A DNA stretch of 47,403 bases from a virus. Shown one piece after another: positions 22,504 to 32,036 of the stretch. A program made the translations under genes and the position numbers. Position 1 is the first letter of the stretch. The number at the start of each line of letters is the position of its first letter. The notes beneath the pieces were generated by a model. It was not told the DNA's origin and ran no database searches. It saw only the letters and a list, made by a program, of their open reading frames with translations. The stretch spans positions 1 through 47,403 of the IMG/VR virus record IMGVR_UViG_3300037137_000541; one strand, 5' to 3'.

Positions 22504-22604
22504 TTTGTCAATATCGAGGACCGGAGGAAGACCCCTGGTTGACTCTTATATTCTGTGCGGTGGTGCTCGGGGTGATGTTTTTGCTCATGTGTCTACATCC
22601 TTAG
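22500..22604 (+). CDS. Small membrane protein
   Basis: 34 residues, starting in an ATGA overlap with the phosphoesterase. An acidic N-terminus (GPEEDPW) is followed by one hydrophobic helix (LTLIFCAVVLGVMFLLMCLH). No family recognised. After it, about 50 bases hold only a weak 24-codon frame from GTG 22604. Confidence 0.5.
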   Translation: MICQYRGPEEDPWLTLIFCAVVLGVMFLLMCLHP

Positions 22605-22655
22605 TGAACCTCTCCGGGATAAGACGCCGGGTACGATCATTGCTATGGCTCACAT

Positions 22656-23057
22656 ATGACCCCCCTATTGCCCATTAGAACCCGAGACGACCTAACCGTA
22701 GTAATGGCAAACTACGCACCCACTGCGGCGTGCAAACGGGCGATAGGAGAGGGTCGTTTCACGATTCTCGGGGGGTTCGCATCCCCCGAGAGTCTTCCCT
22801 GTTGGATCGTGCGTGTTGTATGCAAGCACGGTCAAACCCACAATATCAGGGTGAGTTGCTGTGAGAAGAGACGAACCTATCAGATCGACTTCCCCAAGTG
22901 CATTCCGTGGGCTAACTGGATTGGAACGCGGGGTGGAAAGCGACCCCTGATTGATGGGGATGACCCCAAACGCGGGGCCTTTGAGAGAATGAGAGCTATA
23001 CATGGAAGAAAAACCGAGACAACCCCCCCGGCGGGTCAAGATGTGCGATGCCTATGA
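22656..23057 (+). CDS. Unknown accessory protein
   Basis: 133 residues if started at ATG 22656, or 117 from ATG 22704; neither has a clear Shine-Dalgarno. A central beta-rich part (PCWIVRVVCKHGQTHNIRVS followed by CCEKRRTYQID) suggests a small compact domain with several Cys. The C-terminus is basic and Pro-rich and overlaps the next gene by 56 bases. Function unknown. Confidence 0.6.
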   Translation: MTPLLPIRTRDDLTVVMANYAPTAACKRAIGEGRFTILGGFASPESLPCWIVRVVCKHGQTHNIRVSCCEKRRTYQIDFPKCIPWANWIGTRGGKRPLIDGDDPKRGAFERMRAIHGRKTETTPPAGQDVRCL

Positions 23058-23232
23058 CTACATCAGGGCACACTTCCCTGATACAGGGGGTGTATCGAGA
23101 ATGACGCCCTACAACTGGGCGAAGATTGGCATCAGAGGAGTGAAGTTACAGACGATGAGCCGAGGCTGGCGGATGTATACAACAAAGGAGTGGATCAGTG
23201 CTTTCCTGGCTAATACTTACACCTACAGATAG
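23002..23232 (+). CDS. Excisionase-like HTH protein
   Basis: 76 residues from ATG 23002. The segment MCDAYDYIRAHFP followed by VSRMTPYNWAKIGIRGVKLQ, then RMYTTKEWISAFL, is the compact winged HTH of excisionase/MerR-like proteins. It probably binds DNA. With no integrase in the genome a regulatory role is more likely. The overlap with both neighbours supports a real gene. Confidence 0.65.
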   Translation: MEEKPRQPPRRVKMCDAYDYIRAHFPDTGGVSRMTPYNWAKIGIRGVKLQTMSRGWRMYTTKEWISAFLANTYTYR

Positions 23233-23551
23233 GATCGACCTTGAATGGATTGGGGTCGATGACCTTCTCAAATTCGCCCAAGCAGATGGTGTGTTGTGGT
23301 GGAACCGGCAAGGGATCATCGGATATCTCTCCCCCGGTTTTCTACGGAGCGTCTGTCATCTGTACATGGACTACCGGAAGTTACGGGCCTTTGGTCTGGG
23401 TGAGGGGGAGATTTCTAAGAGTATCCGGACAATTGATTGGGCGCAGGTAGCATACAAACGGCCCGCCTCAGAATGCGACCAGAAGTTTGACAAGACGCTC
23501 AACCCCAAATCCCGCCCCAAGCCCCCCCATTACCGAGGCCCCGATCAATAG
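23198..23551 (+). CDS. Unknown protein, last rightward gene
   Basis: 117 residues from GTG 23198 behind AAAGGAGTGGATCA. Helical core (GVLWWNRQGIIGYLSPGFLR, then VCHLYMDYRKLRAFGLGE) and a Pro/Lys-rich C-terminus. No family recognised. Its last 84 bases overlap the end of the leftward gene at 23468-23731, so the two arms meet without a gap. Confidence 0.65.
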   Translation: MLSWLILTPTDRIDLEWIGVDDLLKFAQADGVLWWNRQGIIGYLSPGFLRSVCHLYMDYRKLRAFGLGEGEISKSIRTIDWAQVAYKRPASECDQKFDKTLNPKSRPKPPHYRGPDQ

Positions 23552-23731
23552 CCAAAAGGTACGCCGTACTCGCAGGATCACACCCCCGTGAGATGTTTCG
23601 TTCATGTTATGTGCTCCCACCATTTGCTGCATTTGAGCGGGGAATACTACCTCAAGGTAGTGGTCAAAATACCGCCGCACTTCTAGCTCGGCAATCCGCT
23701 GGATTTCTAACTGTTCTGCCCCTGTCAGCAT
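23468..23731 (-). CDS. Holin-like membrane protein
   Basis: 87 residues, starting five bases after the stop of the large internal protein. Residues 1-55 are polar and helical (a possible coiled coil, AEQLEIQRIAELEVRRYF); residues 59-87 form one hydrophobic helix (TFWLLIGASVMGGLGAGFGV) ending VKLLVAF. Position as the last late gene and the single C-terminal membrane helix fit a holin or membrane-anchored lysis accessory, but there is no family match. Confidence 0.55.
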   Translation of the reverse strand: MLTGAEQLEIQRIAELEVRRYFDHYLEVVFPAQMQQMVGAHNMNETSHGGVILRVRRTFWLLIGASVMGGLGAGFGVERLVKLLVAF

Positions 23732-23736
23732 GACTC

Positions 23737-26700
23737 CTACTCCTCCTCTTGTACGGCGGACTCTCTCAAGTCTCCTATATTCAACCGCCCACTCCGCCGA
23801 TTCCTATTGTACTCATCCAGCAATGTACGAGCTTTTCCTGTGTTTCCAACCCGCATTGCAGCGGTTGCCTGATTCTTCAAATTTTTTGAAGCTTTACGTT
23901 CGCTAGTATCCCGTGGAGGGTATTGCACATCAGAGAACACCATCTTCTTTTCACCCTTGGGCAAGAGGTCGTTGTGTTTGTCCATCCATGCCCGTGCTGT
24001 GCCAGGGTCTCCGCCGCTGTACGCCGTATATGCCCTCCGCCGCATGTCCATCAGGGAAGCATTGAAGTCCGCCTTCGCTACTTCCTTCCTGGCGTGATAC
24101 CCGTGCCCAAAGGGTGCCCAGTAATACAGGGCATCGCCCGCGAGCGGGATATACCGCACAGCCTTGCTGCCCTTGCCCCAACTCTGACCCGTCACGTCTC
24201 TCCAGACATCCGTTGCAAATCCCACGGGAGGAGAAACGAAACGTAATGCCGCCGCTACCGGGTCTGAGGCTGCTGTTTTAAGGGCGTATGTGCTTAGGCC
24301 CACCAAACCTAGAATTGAATTGACTGCCGCGAGGGGCAAATCCTCGGGTTTGACATCCTCACCATGCAAAAACTTATAGAGTAAATCCTTGCCCACGTTG
24401 GCAATCAACATTGTCGTGGTGAACCGGGCTAGAGTCTTTATGCCCTCAGTTCGTTCGCCCGGAACTTTACTCGCCAATTTCCGAAGACCATTCCTCACCA
24501 CAAAACTCAACTGACTGATCTGGAAACTACGAAGGGTGTAGAGGATGCGAAGATTCGGATTTTTGATATAGGCTTCGGGCATACTCATCAAGGAAGTAGG
24601 TTGCACCTCGCCCACCTCTACCATCTCTACGAACCCCGTCCGGGCAGTTTTCTCCCCCGATCTGTAATCCGCCACGGTCTTATTAAACTCCGTCTCACCC
24701 AGCATTGGTTTGTATTTCCGCTCAAACCGCCCATACTCCGTCCCGGTCGGGTTGCTGGCTAGTTTCTGATAGCGGTCGTGAGCCGTAGTCATAACCAATT
24801 CTTTGGAGAAGCGATCGAACCGCGATAGACCGGTTTGTTTCATCATCCCGCCCACCGCTCCCGCCAGTTTTCCTACCTCCCGAAATTCCGTGCCCCTATC
24901 GTTTAGACCAACCTCCCGCATAGCTACCTTGTGCTCCGCTGGGGAGAAACCCAGAGCCGCTTTCATGCCGGTCGCAGCCGACTTAAACCCATGTTTACCG
25001 GCGGCAAAAGAGGCGTCGATAACCTGATTCCATGCCGTCCGGAGTTGCCCAAGCGTAGCCAAATGGATCAGTTGTGTTGCGACCCGAACTCCCTTCGATG
25101 CCCTAGCCGACTCCCCCGTTAGGAGTGTTTGTAACAAACCCGTCATCTCCGCCTGATGCTCGGGCTTCATCCTGCCCGCTGTAATCTCATCGTATACAAT
25201 CTTACCGATGCTCTCTTTCAGCATAGAGGGATCATCACTCTTGCCGAGAAACTTGGCCCGCTCCCCAGCGGTAATCATCTGTTCAAGATACTTCGTGTGG
25301 GATGACAGGAAATCTTGATACAACGGGACCTGATCGGGGGTTAATTCGCCGATCCTTCGTTCTCGGGCGTTAGGGGGGCCGACCGCACCGGGTTTCTTGG
25401 GGCCATAACCCGTCGTCACCTTATTGGCGATCTCCATTTTTTCAGCTGTCTGAAGTGGCCCACCCCTGTTGAGTTCGGCCTGTTTCCACGCGGCCTCGAT
25501 CTGACCCAACTCCTCAGTCCCCACCGACGCCTTCAGAGTTGCAAGGTCTTTCACAAACCGGGGCCAGTGTTCGGGGCCGATGTCTCCTGCATTTACCCCA
25601 TTTGCCCTCGCCTCTTCAAAGACTCGCCTACGAATTGCAGACAACTGATCTACGGCCGCCCGTGCGCTCTCAGGAAGCAGGGCTTTCGCCGCATCAAACT
25701 GTTGGCTCTGGAGTAGGCGACTGACCTCCTTATACTTGGCGGAATCTCGCCCGCCCAAGGCAGTAGTGAGTTGTTCCATCAGGGGAAGTGACTCACGTTG
25801 AGCGCTTTCCGTTGCAATGCCCGTATCATACTCCCTTCGCCGCAGTCGCCCGTATATCGCAGAGGATATGTCCTCGATCCGTGCCCATATCGGGGCGAAC
25901 ATCTTACCCGCCGACCCCTGCACTTGACTCGTCACAGCCCTAATCTCGTTCGGTTTTTCTCTCGTCGCCTTTGCAATCGACACCCTTACGGTCTCTTCCC
26001 GAGCCGTTCGCTGTTCCGGCGTCTCTGCCGGGGCATTCTGAGGCACGTCTGAGGGTTGAACTCCCTTTAGGGCCTTTCTCTCGCCTGGACCCTTGTTGAT
26101 CTGTCTTAGGGCCTCTTTCCCATAGGCAATCGACCCTGCCCTTTGGGCGTCGATGGATTCCTTAATCTGCCGGGGGGTTTTCGCCTCAGCCGGAATCGCA
26201 TACCCATTTGACTCCCCCCACCTTCGCAACCGCCGGGCGTTCCAACCCCACGCCTCTGATGGCCGCTTAGGGAGATCAGTCAATGAATCGCCCCGCTGCT
26301 CAGCAACCCGAAGTCTCAGGCTGCGGATGTTATCAGCCGCAGAGATGTCGTAACCGTTAGCCTTTACCCAGCCTTTTAATTTCGTATACGACCAGTCGCG
26401 GGCCTCACCGGGGATAGCCGGCTTTGCTCGCTGTTCAAGGGAGGGTTTACCCTGATCCGCCGCCACAGTCACATCAGCGGAATTGCCGACATTCTTACGA
26501 ATCGGTTCATTCGTCGCTTGAGATTGAGTCTCAACTGACGGGACCCCGGTGGGCTGTTGTTGAATCCGAGCCAACATATTCTCAGCCGCATCCTCACCAT
26601 GGAGGGCCGACACCTCTTCAAGCCTCTTCTGAAACTCAGCGGCGGCATGATCCGCGAATTTTCCTTGTGCTAATCGCTCTGCCTCGGGGAGAGTAGACTC

Positions 26701-28164
26701 GGCTTGAGACTGCTCTTTCGCGGTGGTGAATTTCTCATACATCGACCGCAGGTTAGCCTCTGATTCCGCGAGGGTCGGGGCCTTCTCAACGGGAGGAGGA
26801 ATATCCGTTGCTCGGGCGGGTTTTCGCTCTCCGCCCGCACGCATCCGCATAGCGGCTTCGATGTCGGTATCGCCCTTACGCATGGTCTCAGTTGCGGCCT
26901 CCATGGTGTACTCCCCCTCTTTTACCGGGAAAGGGGAGGGTTCCGGGCGACCGATTACTCTTGTCCCAGGTTTCTCCGCTTCGCTCAATAAACGGTCCTG
27001 GAAAGCCCTCTCATAGGGACCAACAGGCGGCTCTGCGGTTGGGTTCGCAACCGGCACTCCCGACTTTGCTCCACGAATGCCACGAACCAACCCTGGAGCG
27101 TGGGTAACGGCCCCGGCCAGACCACCCACAAACCCCGCTTCCCCCACCCCCTCTGTGAGACTCTGTTCTGGGTTCGCGGCGGCTTGTTTGATTACGTTGT
27201 CCACTACCTGTAGGATGGTCATATCAGACGCGGAGAGACCTGCGTGTAAGGCATACTGTGTGACGGCGTTAGCGACTTCAGATTTGAATACTGCATTATT
27301 GGCCAAATTACTTAGTGTGGCATTTGCCGAAGCGGGGCGAAACTTACCCATCAGGAGAGTATTCGCTGCGATAGTTGCTACCCCGAGCAGTTCGTTTATC
27401 GCGGGAATATCAACACCCTGTCGGCGAGCCTGTTGCACCTGTTCTCGAAACTGTCCCGCACCACCGGCTGCACCCGCCGCAAGTCCGGCTGGCCCTAACA
27501 CGAAGGGGGTAGCCCCACCTACAACATTCCCCGCCGTCGTTCCCCATGACTCAGGGTCCGCTGCCAGCACATCGGAGACGGCCTCCTGCCCCTGAGCGAG
27601 CGTCAAACCACTGCTACTGCCCACTGCATTCGGATCAATGAGTTTGGTGATATTCGGCCCCAAACTGAGGACCGCATTCAAACCCGCATTCGCCGCGTTT
27701 CGGACGAAACCCTGTCCCTCGTATTGCCGGCGTAACTGATCCTGTCGATATGCCTCTTCCTGAGTCGCCATTCGCTGACCCGTCTCCGGGGTCTGTTGAT
27801 CGAACACGCTGTATTGTTGCCGATGGGCGTCCAAAATCGCTATCTTCTCGCTGTTGGACAGAGGACGCGGGGGATGAACTTGTTGTTCCTGGTAGCTGAA
27901 AGTACCGTCTCCGGCGTCTGTCTTAGTTAAGTCTACCCCCGTCTCTATCCGGCGAATTTCGTTGTTTGCCCGATCTCTCCACTCTTCGGGATTACTCCTA
28001 GCCCTCAACCCCGCAATGCCGGCGGACAACCCATCAGGGGAGACAGCGGAAACTGGTTGATCCGGTTGAACAAGAAGATCATCCAGGCGTATTCCCCCTG
28101 TGGGTTGAACGGAAGCTACGGGGGCCTCTGACTGAGCAAGGAGATCATCTAAACGTATGCCCAT
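23737..28164 (-). CDS. Large internal virion/ejection protein
   Basis: 1475 residues from ATG 28164 behind GTGGAGTATCC. The first 35 residues hold a duplicated GIRLDDLL(A/V)Q motif. Around residues 200-250 there is a Gly/Ala-rich membrane-like segment (VVGGATPFVLGPAGLAAGAA); the middle is long charged helix; residues about 1250-1330 hold another hydrophobic stretch (TTMLIANVGKDLLYKFLHG). Size, position at the end of the virion genes and helical composition match the large internal core or ejection proteins of podoviruses. I see no lysozyme or transglycosylase motif. Confidence 0.75.
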   Translation of the reverse strand: MGIRLDDLLAQSEAPVASVQPTGGIRLDDLLVQPDQPVSAVSPDGLSAGIAGLRARSNPEEWRDRANNEIRRIETGVDLTKTDAGDGTFSYQEQQVHPPRPLSNSEKIAILDAHRQQYSVFDQQTPETGQRMATQEEAYRQDQLRRQYEGQGFVRNAANAGLNAVLSLGPNITKLIDPNAVGSSSGLTLAQGQEAVSDVLAADPESWGTTAGNVVGGATPFVLGPAGLAAGAAGGAGQFREQVQQARRQGVDIPAINELLGVATIAANTLLMGKFRPASANATLSNLANNAVFKSEVANAVTQYALHAGLSASDMTILQVVDNVIKQAAANPEQSLTEGVGEAGFVGGLAGAVTHAPGLVRGIRGAKSGVPVANPTAEPPVGPYERAFQDRLLSEAEKPGTRVIGRPEPSPFPVKEGEYTMEAATETMRKGDTDIEAAMRMRAGGERKPARATDIPPPVEKAPTLAESEANLRSMYEKFTTAKEQSQAESTLPEAERLAQGKFADHAAAEFQKRLEEVSALHGEDAAENMLARIQQQPTGVPSVETQSQATNEPIRKNVGNSADVTVAADQGKPSLEQRAKPAIPGEARDWSYTKLKGWVKANGYDISAADNIRSLRLRVAEQRGDSLTDLPKRPSEAWGWNARRLRRWGESNGYAIPAEAKTPRQIKESIDAQRAGSIAYGKEALRQINKGPGERKALKGVQPSDVPQNAPAETPEQRTAREETVRVSIAKATREKPNEIRAVTSQVQGSAGKMFAPIWARIEDISSAIYGRLRRREYDTGIATESAQRESLPLMEQLTTALGGRDSAKYKEVSRLLQSQQFDAAKALLPESARAAVDQLSAIRRRVFEEARANGVNAGDIGPEHWPRFVKDLATLKASVGTEELGQIEAAWKQAELNRGGPLQTAEKMEIANKVTTGYGPKKPGAVGPPNARERRIGELTPDQVPLYQDFLSSHTKYLEQMITAGERAKFLGKSDDPSMLKESIGKIVYDEITAGRMKPEHQAEMTGLLQTLLTGESARASKGVRVATQLIHLATLGQLRTAWNQVIDASFAAGKHGFKSAATGMKAALGFSPAEHKVAMREVGLNDRGTEFREVGKLAGAVGGMMKQTGLSRFDRFSKELVMTTAHDRYQKLASNPTGTEYGRFERKYKPMLGETEFNKTVADYRSGEKTARTGFVEMVEVGEVQPTSLMSMPEAYIKNPNLRILYTLRSFQISQLSFVVRNGLRKLASKVPGERTEGIKTLARFTTTMLIANVGKDLLYKFLHGEDVKPEDLPLAAVNSILGLVGLSTYALKTAASDPVAAALRFVSPPVGFATDVWRDVTGQSWGKGSKAVRYIPLAGDALYYWAPFGHGYHARKEVAKADFNASLMDMRRRAYTAYSGGDPGTARAWMDKHNDLLPKGEKKMVFSDVQYPPRDTSERKASKNLKNQATAAMRVGNTGKARTLLDEYNRNRRSGRLNIGDLRESAVQEEE

Positions 28165-28174
28165 GGATACTCCA

Positions 28175-29281
28175 CTAAACAGGATCAAGGATCGGCACGC
28201 TATCCGCAGCGATGGAAGTTACCCTATACCGCCTACCCTTGACGGAAATGATCTGCCCCACCTGAAACTGTGATCCCTCCTTTGACTGTGCTGCCGATGC
28301 AGCAGCGGGATTCGCAAGAGCGTTTCGCTGCTCCTGCAAACTCCTAATATTGTTCAACTCCTTCTGATACTCGATCAGTCCCTTCGTACCTGCTAAATCG
28401 GGGGGCTTGTCAATATATGAGGGGGTGTACCCCCCGAAGGAAGCAACATGCCAGAGATTTTGCGCCTCTTCTTTAGAGGGACCACTAGGCTGACGGAATT
28501 CCCCGCTGTACTTCACAGGAACCGCATTCGGGTCCACAGCCCCCTTGTCCCGCATATACTTCAATCGAGCCTCAGCATCAGCAATCTGTTTGTCAATCCC
28601 GCCGATTTGTCTGCCCGTCTCTGTGCGTCTTTCACTCTGAATCTGGTTGAGTTTGTCGGCGACGGCCATGCGTAATTGAGTAGGGGATACCGATTCATCT
28701 CCCACCAATGCCGCAAAAGCAGTGATGTATTCGGGGGGCAATTGACCAGACAGACTATCAAGGAGTTCTTGTTTGGTTTTGATGGACGCTTTCTTGTCCG
28801 CGTCTTTAGCGGCAAGCTCTGTCCCCTTTCTTGCCACAGCACCATGCTCCCCGGCGAGTGTTCTAAACGCATTCACGTCTACGTTTGGGTCTTCGGCCGC
28901 TGACTCAAGCATCTTCTGGGTATCCCCCGTCACGCCCTCTGATTTAGCAGATTCGAGATATCCCCTTTTCATATTCCTGATAGACGTAGCCAACGGGGAG
29001 GCGTTGTCGTAGGCTGCATTGCTTGTAGACGTTGCCCCTCTCTGAGCCGTCTGCATCCGCTGGGCTTCAAGTTCAAGCTGTTGAGTCTGTGCAGCACCAA
29101 ATTGTTGAGCTTGCTGACGCCTGTTTAATTCCTGAGTCCACAACTCGGCCTCAAGCCGTCTTCGCTCCTCCAAAGCCCCCTGAGCGTCAAGAAGACCCGC
29201 ATTCGCCCCTATTCGAGAAGAGGCTTGAGCAAGCAGCCCCGTGGGGCCGTAGCGAATTTGAATTGGCATCGGGGCAGGCAT
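28175..29281 (-). CDS. Internal virion protein
   Basis: 368 residues. The N-terminal 90 residues are a Gln/Glu/Arg-rich coiled coil (ERRRLEAELWTQELNRRQQA); a helical middle follows, and the C-terminus is a small beta domain (GQIISVKGRRYRVTSIAAD). The overall look is that of the second internal or ejection protein of podoviruses. It lies between the Gly-rich protein and the large ejection protein, so the three are probably the inner core set. Confidence 0.6.
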   Translation of the reverse strand: MPAPMPIQIRYGPTGLLAQASSRIGANAGLLDAQGALEERRRLEAELWTQELNRRQQAQQFGAAQTQQLELEAQRMQTAQRGATSTSNAAYDNASPLATSIRNMKRGYLESAKSEGVTGDTQKMLESAAEDPNVDVNAFRTLAGEHGAVARKGTELAAKDADKKASIKTKQELLDSLSGQLPPEYITAFAALVGDESVSPTQLRMAVADKLNQIQSERRTETGRQIGGIDKQIADAEARLKYMRDKGAVDPNAVPVKYSGEFRQPSGPSKEEAQNLWHVASFGGYTPSYIDKPPDLAGTKGLIEYQKELNNIRSLQEQRNALANPAAASAAQSKEGSQFQVGQIISVKGRRYRVTSIAADSVPILDPV

Positions 29282-29290
29282 ACGTATCTC

Positions 29291-30376
29291 CTATCGTCCA
29301 AACCGACTCTCTAACCAGCTAGGTCCAGCGTTGTAGTTGTAAACGGGGGGGAGAGTAATACGCTCCGCCCCACCCGTAGCAGCAGTACCCGCCCCCGTAC
29401 CCCTAGCAAGTTGTTCCATAATCTTCAGATAGAGGGCCTGTTCCGGGGGAAGATTCTGTTTGCTCAGGATCGAATCAGCACTCAACCGCCCAAGGTCCAT
29501 CTGTGTACCTGCTTGATTCTGCAATAGCCCAACTCGTTGACCCGTTAACTGATCGGCGAGGAGTGTTCTGGCCCGCTGGGCATCACGATCAACACCCCCA
29601 AGCATAGTTGATCGAATCGTGGTGTTCCCTAAACCTCGGGAGATCATATCTTGATTGACGTTCCCTGCCTGCCGGGCCGCATTTTCCGCAATATCTGCTT
29701 CTCCAGATTTGCCAAAACCGGCCAGTAGGGCATTCGCTTGGGCGTAGGTTCCCCTTGACCCCATAACACCTTGAGAGGTACTCTTTACACTCTTCATCAG
29801 GTTCTTATACTGGGCCGTCCCTGCCTTATTCGAGGCTGCGGTTGATGTTTGAAACTGTTTCATAAGGTTCTGGAGGAGGGTGTTGTCGTACCCCCCCGCA
29901 GAGGTATTCGGCGTCGTCATATTCGCTCCTCCTGCTCCTGCTCCCGCTCCCGTCATTCCTGTCCCCGCTCCTGCTCCGATATTCGGCGACCTTGAAGACG
30001 ACGCCTGATTGCTGCTACTCTCGCCTCCGCCTCCACTTGCTGAGGGGGCAGACTCGCCCGGATAAATGGTGGGGCCTCCTCCCGTCGCGGTATTACCACT
30101 CAAGCCGGGGGGTCGGGGTTCCATAGAAGTTCCCGACGTTCCTCCCCCCGCCCCAGAGAGCGTGTTCCCTTGCCAGGCTAGCGGGGTTCCCCCACTAGAT
30201 GCCCCTGTCGCGGGTACAACTGATGGCTGAGCGGGCGTCGAAATCGGGGATGTAGCCCTATTCGGGTCTGCCGCTCTACGTCCCATCTCCCTACCTCCGG
30301 GGCCATAGTACACCGATGAACCATCGGCAGCTTCGATAGAATACCACCCCCCACCGTGTTCTATTCTACCTACCAT
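29291..30376 (-). CDS. Gly/Ser-rich internal virion protein
   Basis: 361 residues behind TTAGGAGATCGAA. The first 30 residues (WYSIEAADGSSVYYGPGGRE) are a short beta motif. Residues 40-165 are low complexity Gly/Ser/Ala/Pro, ending in GAGAGTG-type repeats. From about 170 it is helical (NKAGTAQYKNLMKSVKSTSQ). A disordered linker joined to a helical bundle suits a protein packed in the capsid and ejected with DNA. Family not recognised. Confidence 0.6.
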   Translation of the reverse strand: MVGRIEHGGGWYSIEAADGSSVYYGPGGREMGRRAADPNRATSPISTPAQPSVVPATGASSGGTPLAWQGNTLSGAGGGTSGTSMEPRPPGLSGNTATGGGPTIYPGESAPSASGGGGESSSNQASSSRSPNIGAGAGTGMTGAGAGAGGANMTTPNTSAGGYDNTLLQNLMKQFQTSTAASNKAGTAQYKNLMKSVKSTSQGVMGSRGTYAQANALLAGFGKSGEADIAENAARQAGNVNQDMISRGLGNTTIRSTMLGGVDRDAQRARTLLADQLTGQRVGLLQNQAGTQMDLGRLSADSILSKQNLPPEQALYLKIMEQLARGTGAGTAATGGAERITLPPVYNYNAGPSWLESRFGR

Positions 30377-30385
30377 TTCGATCTC

Positions 30386-31555
30386 CTAAGTATACGCCAA
30401 CTTCGTAGCAAGAATCGTCACCACCCATTTGAGGGCATCGGTGCCTGCCCCCGTCACTACGACTTTCAAACGATCATTCGTATCATCCGCTGTTAGTGTT
30501 ATCGCGTATCCCGAAGGGTTAATATCCACGCCCACGGTTTGAACCGCTCCTACTAACTGGGTTGTAGTACCATTCCGTTCGATAAGTAATTGCCGAAACA
30601 TGCTTGCACCCCCACCCCCGGTCTTTCTTGCCTGCACCATCACATAACAGGAATATGCATAACTCGCCGCCACGGTGAAGTATTGTACACCAAAGCCATC
30701 AATGGAAAGTTCTGTAGGGGTAGCATCCGCAGTAGTGCCACGTAGAGTGCTGATTATGAATCCGTATACTCCTCCCCCACCGCTGCTGGCGTATGCAAAC
30801 TCCGCGTAGTGAGTGGTCACTGCGCCTTTTCCCAGTGCAATAGATGCCTCGGTATTGCAAGTATTTCCAGTACCCGCTGCCAGTGAGCTTGCTCCGGCTG
30901 CGGCAACGGTATTCGATGACCCAAGACACATCCCATATGAGCAACTGGCGTGTATAAGATGCGCGTTTCCGTAGGCAAAGCTGTCCGTGCCACCTACCTG
31001 GTTAGACCTACCCCCGGCGAAACTATTGACGCCACTAGCGACTTGGGCGGCAACCTCCCGGTATGTTTGCAGGTCAACAGCATAAGTCCCGCGAGTATCC
31101 CCACCAACCGCTGTACCAGTTGCCGCTTGCCTTTGAATTGCCCCGGCATCAACCACAAGTAAATTCGAGTCTTGGAGAGTAGTCCCGGCTGCCCCATTCC
31201 ACCGCACTACGGCATGATCCGTGCTCGATCCTGGCCCGGTCACGCCCCCTGTAGGAGCCGCCCACGTTCCGTCACCCCGTAAGAACTTGGTTATATCACC
31301 AAGTACAGGAGCAGGAACAGTACCCCTGACCCCTGGATTGTTGGCTCCACTGGTAAAATCACTAACCCCAACGCCGGCTGCCCCCAGTGTAATTGGGGCC
31401 GCAACCTTGACCCGTATCACGCTCGCTCCCCCGTCCTCAAGACCGGGGTTAGCAGCGAGACTGAGCTTTACGAAGGTAACAGCAGCAGCCCCGATATCTC
31501 CTACAAGGACTTCGCCGTCTTTGATATCCTGAGATTTGACCCGTGTAGCAGCCAT
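30386..31555 (-). CDS. Tail fibre with YadA-like beta-roll
   Basis: 389 residues behind CGGAGGTATTTATCC. The N-terminus MAATRVKSQDIKDG is shared in type with the protein at 31594, probably a common attachment peptide. Residues about 165-250 have the repeat pattern of trimeric YadA-like heads (NSFAGG, DSFAYGN, CSYGMCLGSSN, ASSLAAGTGN, SIALGKGAV). The C-terminal part is beta-rich (a knob or trimerisation domain). Likely the receptor-binding fibre or spike. Confidence 0.75.
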   Translation of the reverse strand: MAATRVKSQDIKDGEVLVGDIGAAAVTFVKLSLAANPGLEDGGASVIRVKVAAPITLGAAGVGVSDFTSGANNPGVRGTVPAPVLGDITKFLRGDGTWAAPTGGVTGPGSSTDHAVVRWNGAAGTTLQDSNLLVVDAGAIQRQAATGTAVGGDTRGTYAVDLQTYREVAAQVASGVNSFAGGRSNQVGGTDSFAYGNAHLIHASCSYGMCLGSSNTVAAAGASSLAAGTGNTCNTEASIALGKGAVTTHYAEFAYASSGGGGVYGFIISTLRGTTADATPTELSIDGFGVQYFTVAASYAYSCYVMVQARKTGGGGASMFRQLLIERNGTTTQLVGAVQTVGVDINPSGYAITLTADDTNDRLKVVVTGAGTDALKWVVTILATKLAYT

Positions 31556-31593
31556 GGATAAATACCTCCGTAAAACTCAGCCTCGCCTACCTT

Positions 31594-32022
31594 TTAGGTG
31601 CGGTAATCAGCCAACAGTATATCACCAGTCTGGGGTATATTTCCCGCCTCAAAAGTGATGGTGCCGGTGACGAGCGTAAAATCGTTACCCGCCCCGGCCT
31701 TCTGGCGAATGCCGTTTTTGTACAGTTTCAGCGTGCCCGCAACGGGTGCGGCAGCGAGGGTGAAATCAGTGAGTATTCCATTGGGTACTCCAGTGGGTAC
31801 TTCGCTGTCAACAAAGGTAGGGGCAGAGGGGACATTGATCCACTTCAGTCCTGTGGTTTCCCCATCATCAGCCGACAAAATCTGCCCGTCCGTCCCGGCT
31901 CCCAACACCGCCGGTTCAGTTGAATAGGTAAGGATGTCGCCGAGAGTACCCAGAATGGCGAGTTTGTTTTTGTCAATCGCGTCATTCAGAATGTCTTGGG
32001 TCGTAATTCTAGTAGCAGCCAT
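31594..32022 (-). CDS. Short fibre protein, paralogue 1
   Basis: 142 residues behind AGAAGGAGAAGAGACA. The N-terminus MAATRITTQDILNDAI resembles the YadA-like fibre's. The C-terminal 70 residues (FTLAAAPVAGTLKLYKNGIR, then NDFTLVTGTITFEAGNIPQT) are a small beta domain widespread in phage fibres and spikes. This domain is clearly homologous to that of the next protein (32037-32519), so a tandem duplication is likely. Confidence 0.7.
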   Translation of the reverse strand: MAATRITTQDILNDAIDKNKLAILGTLGDILTYSTEPAVLGAGTDGQILSADDGETTGLKWINVPSAPTFVDSEVPTGVPNGILTDFTLAAAPVAGTLKLYKNGIRQKAGAGNDFTLVTGTITFEAGNIPQTGDILLADYRT

Positions 32023-32036
32023 TGTCTCTTCTCCTT

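Noticed and set aside
27077-27595. 172-codon rightward frame opposite the large ejection protein
   Set aside because: Shadow of a 1475-codon gene; low-complexity Ala/Pro/Ser/Thr composition and no ribosome site.
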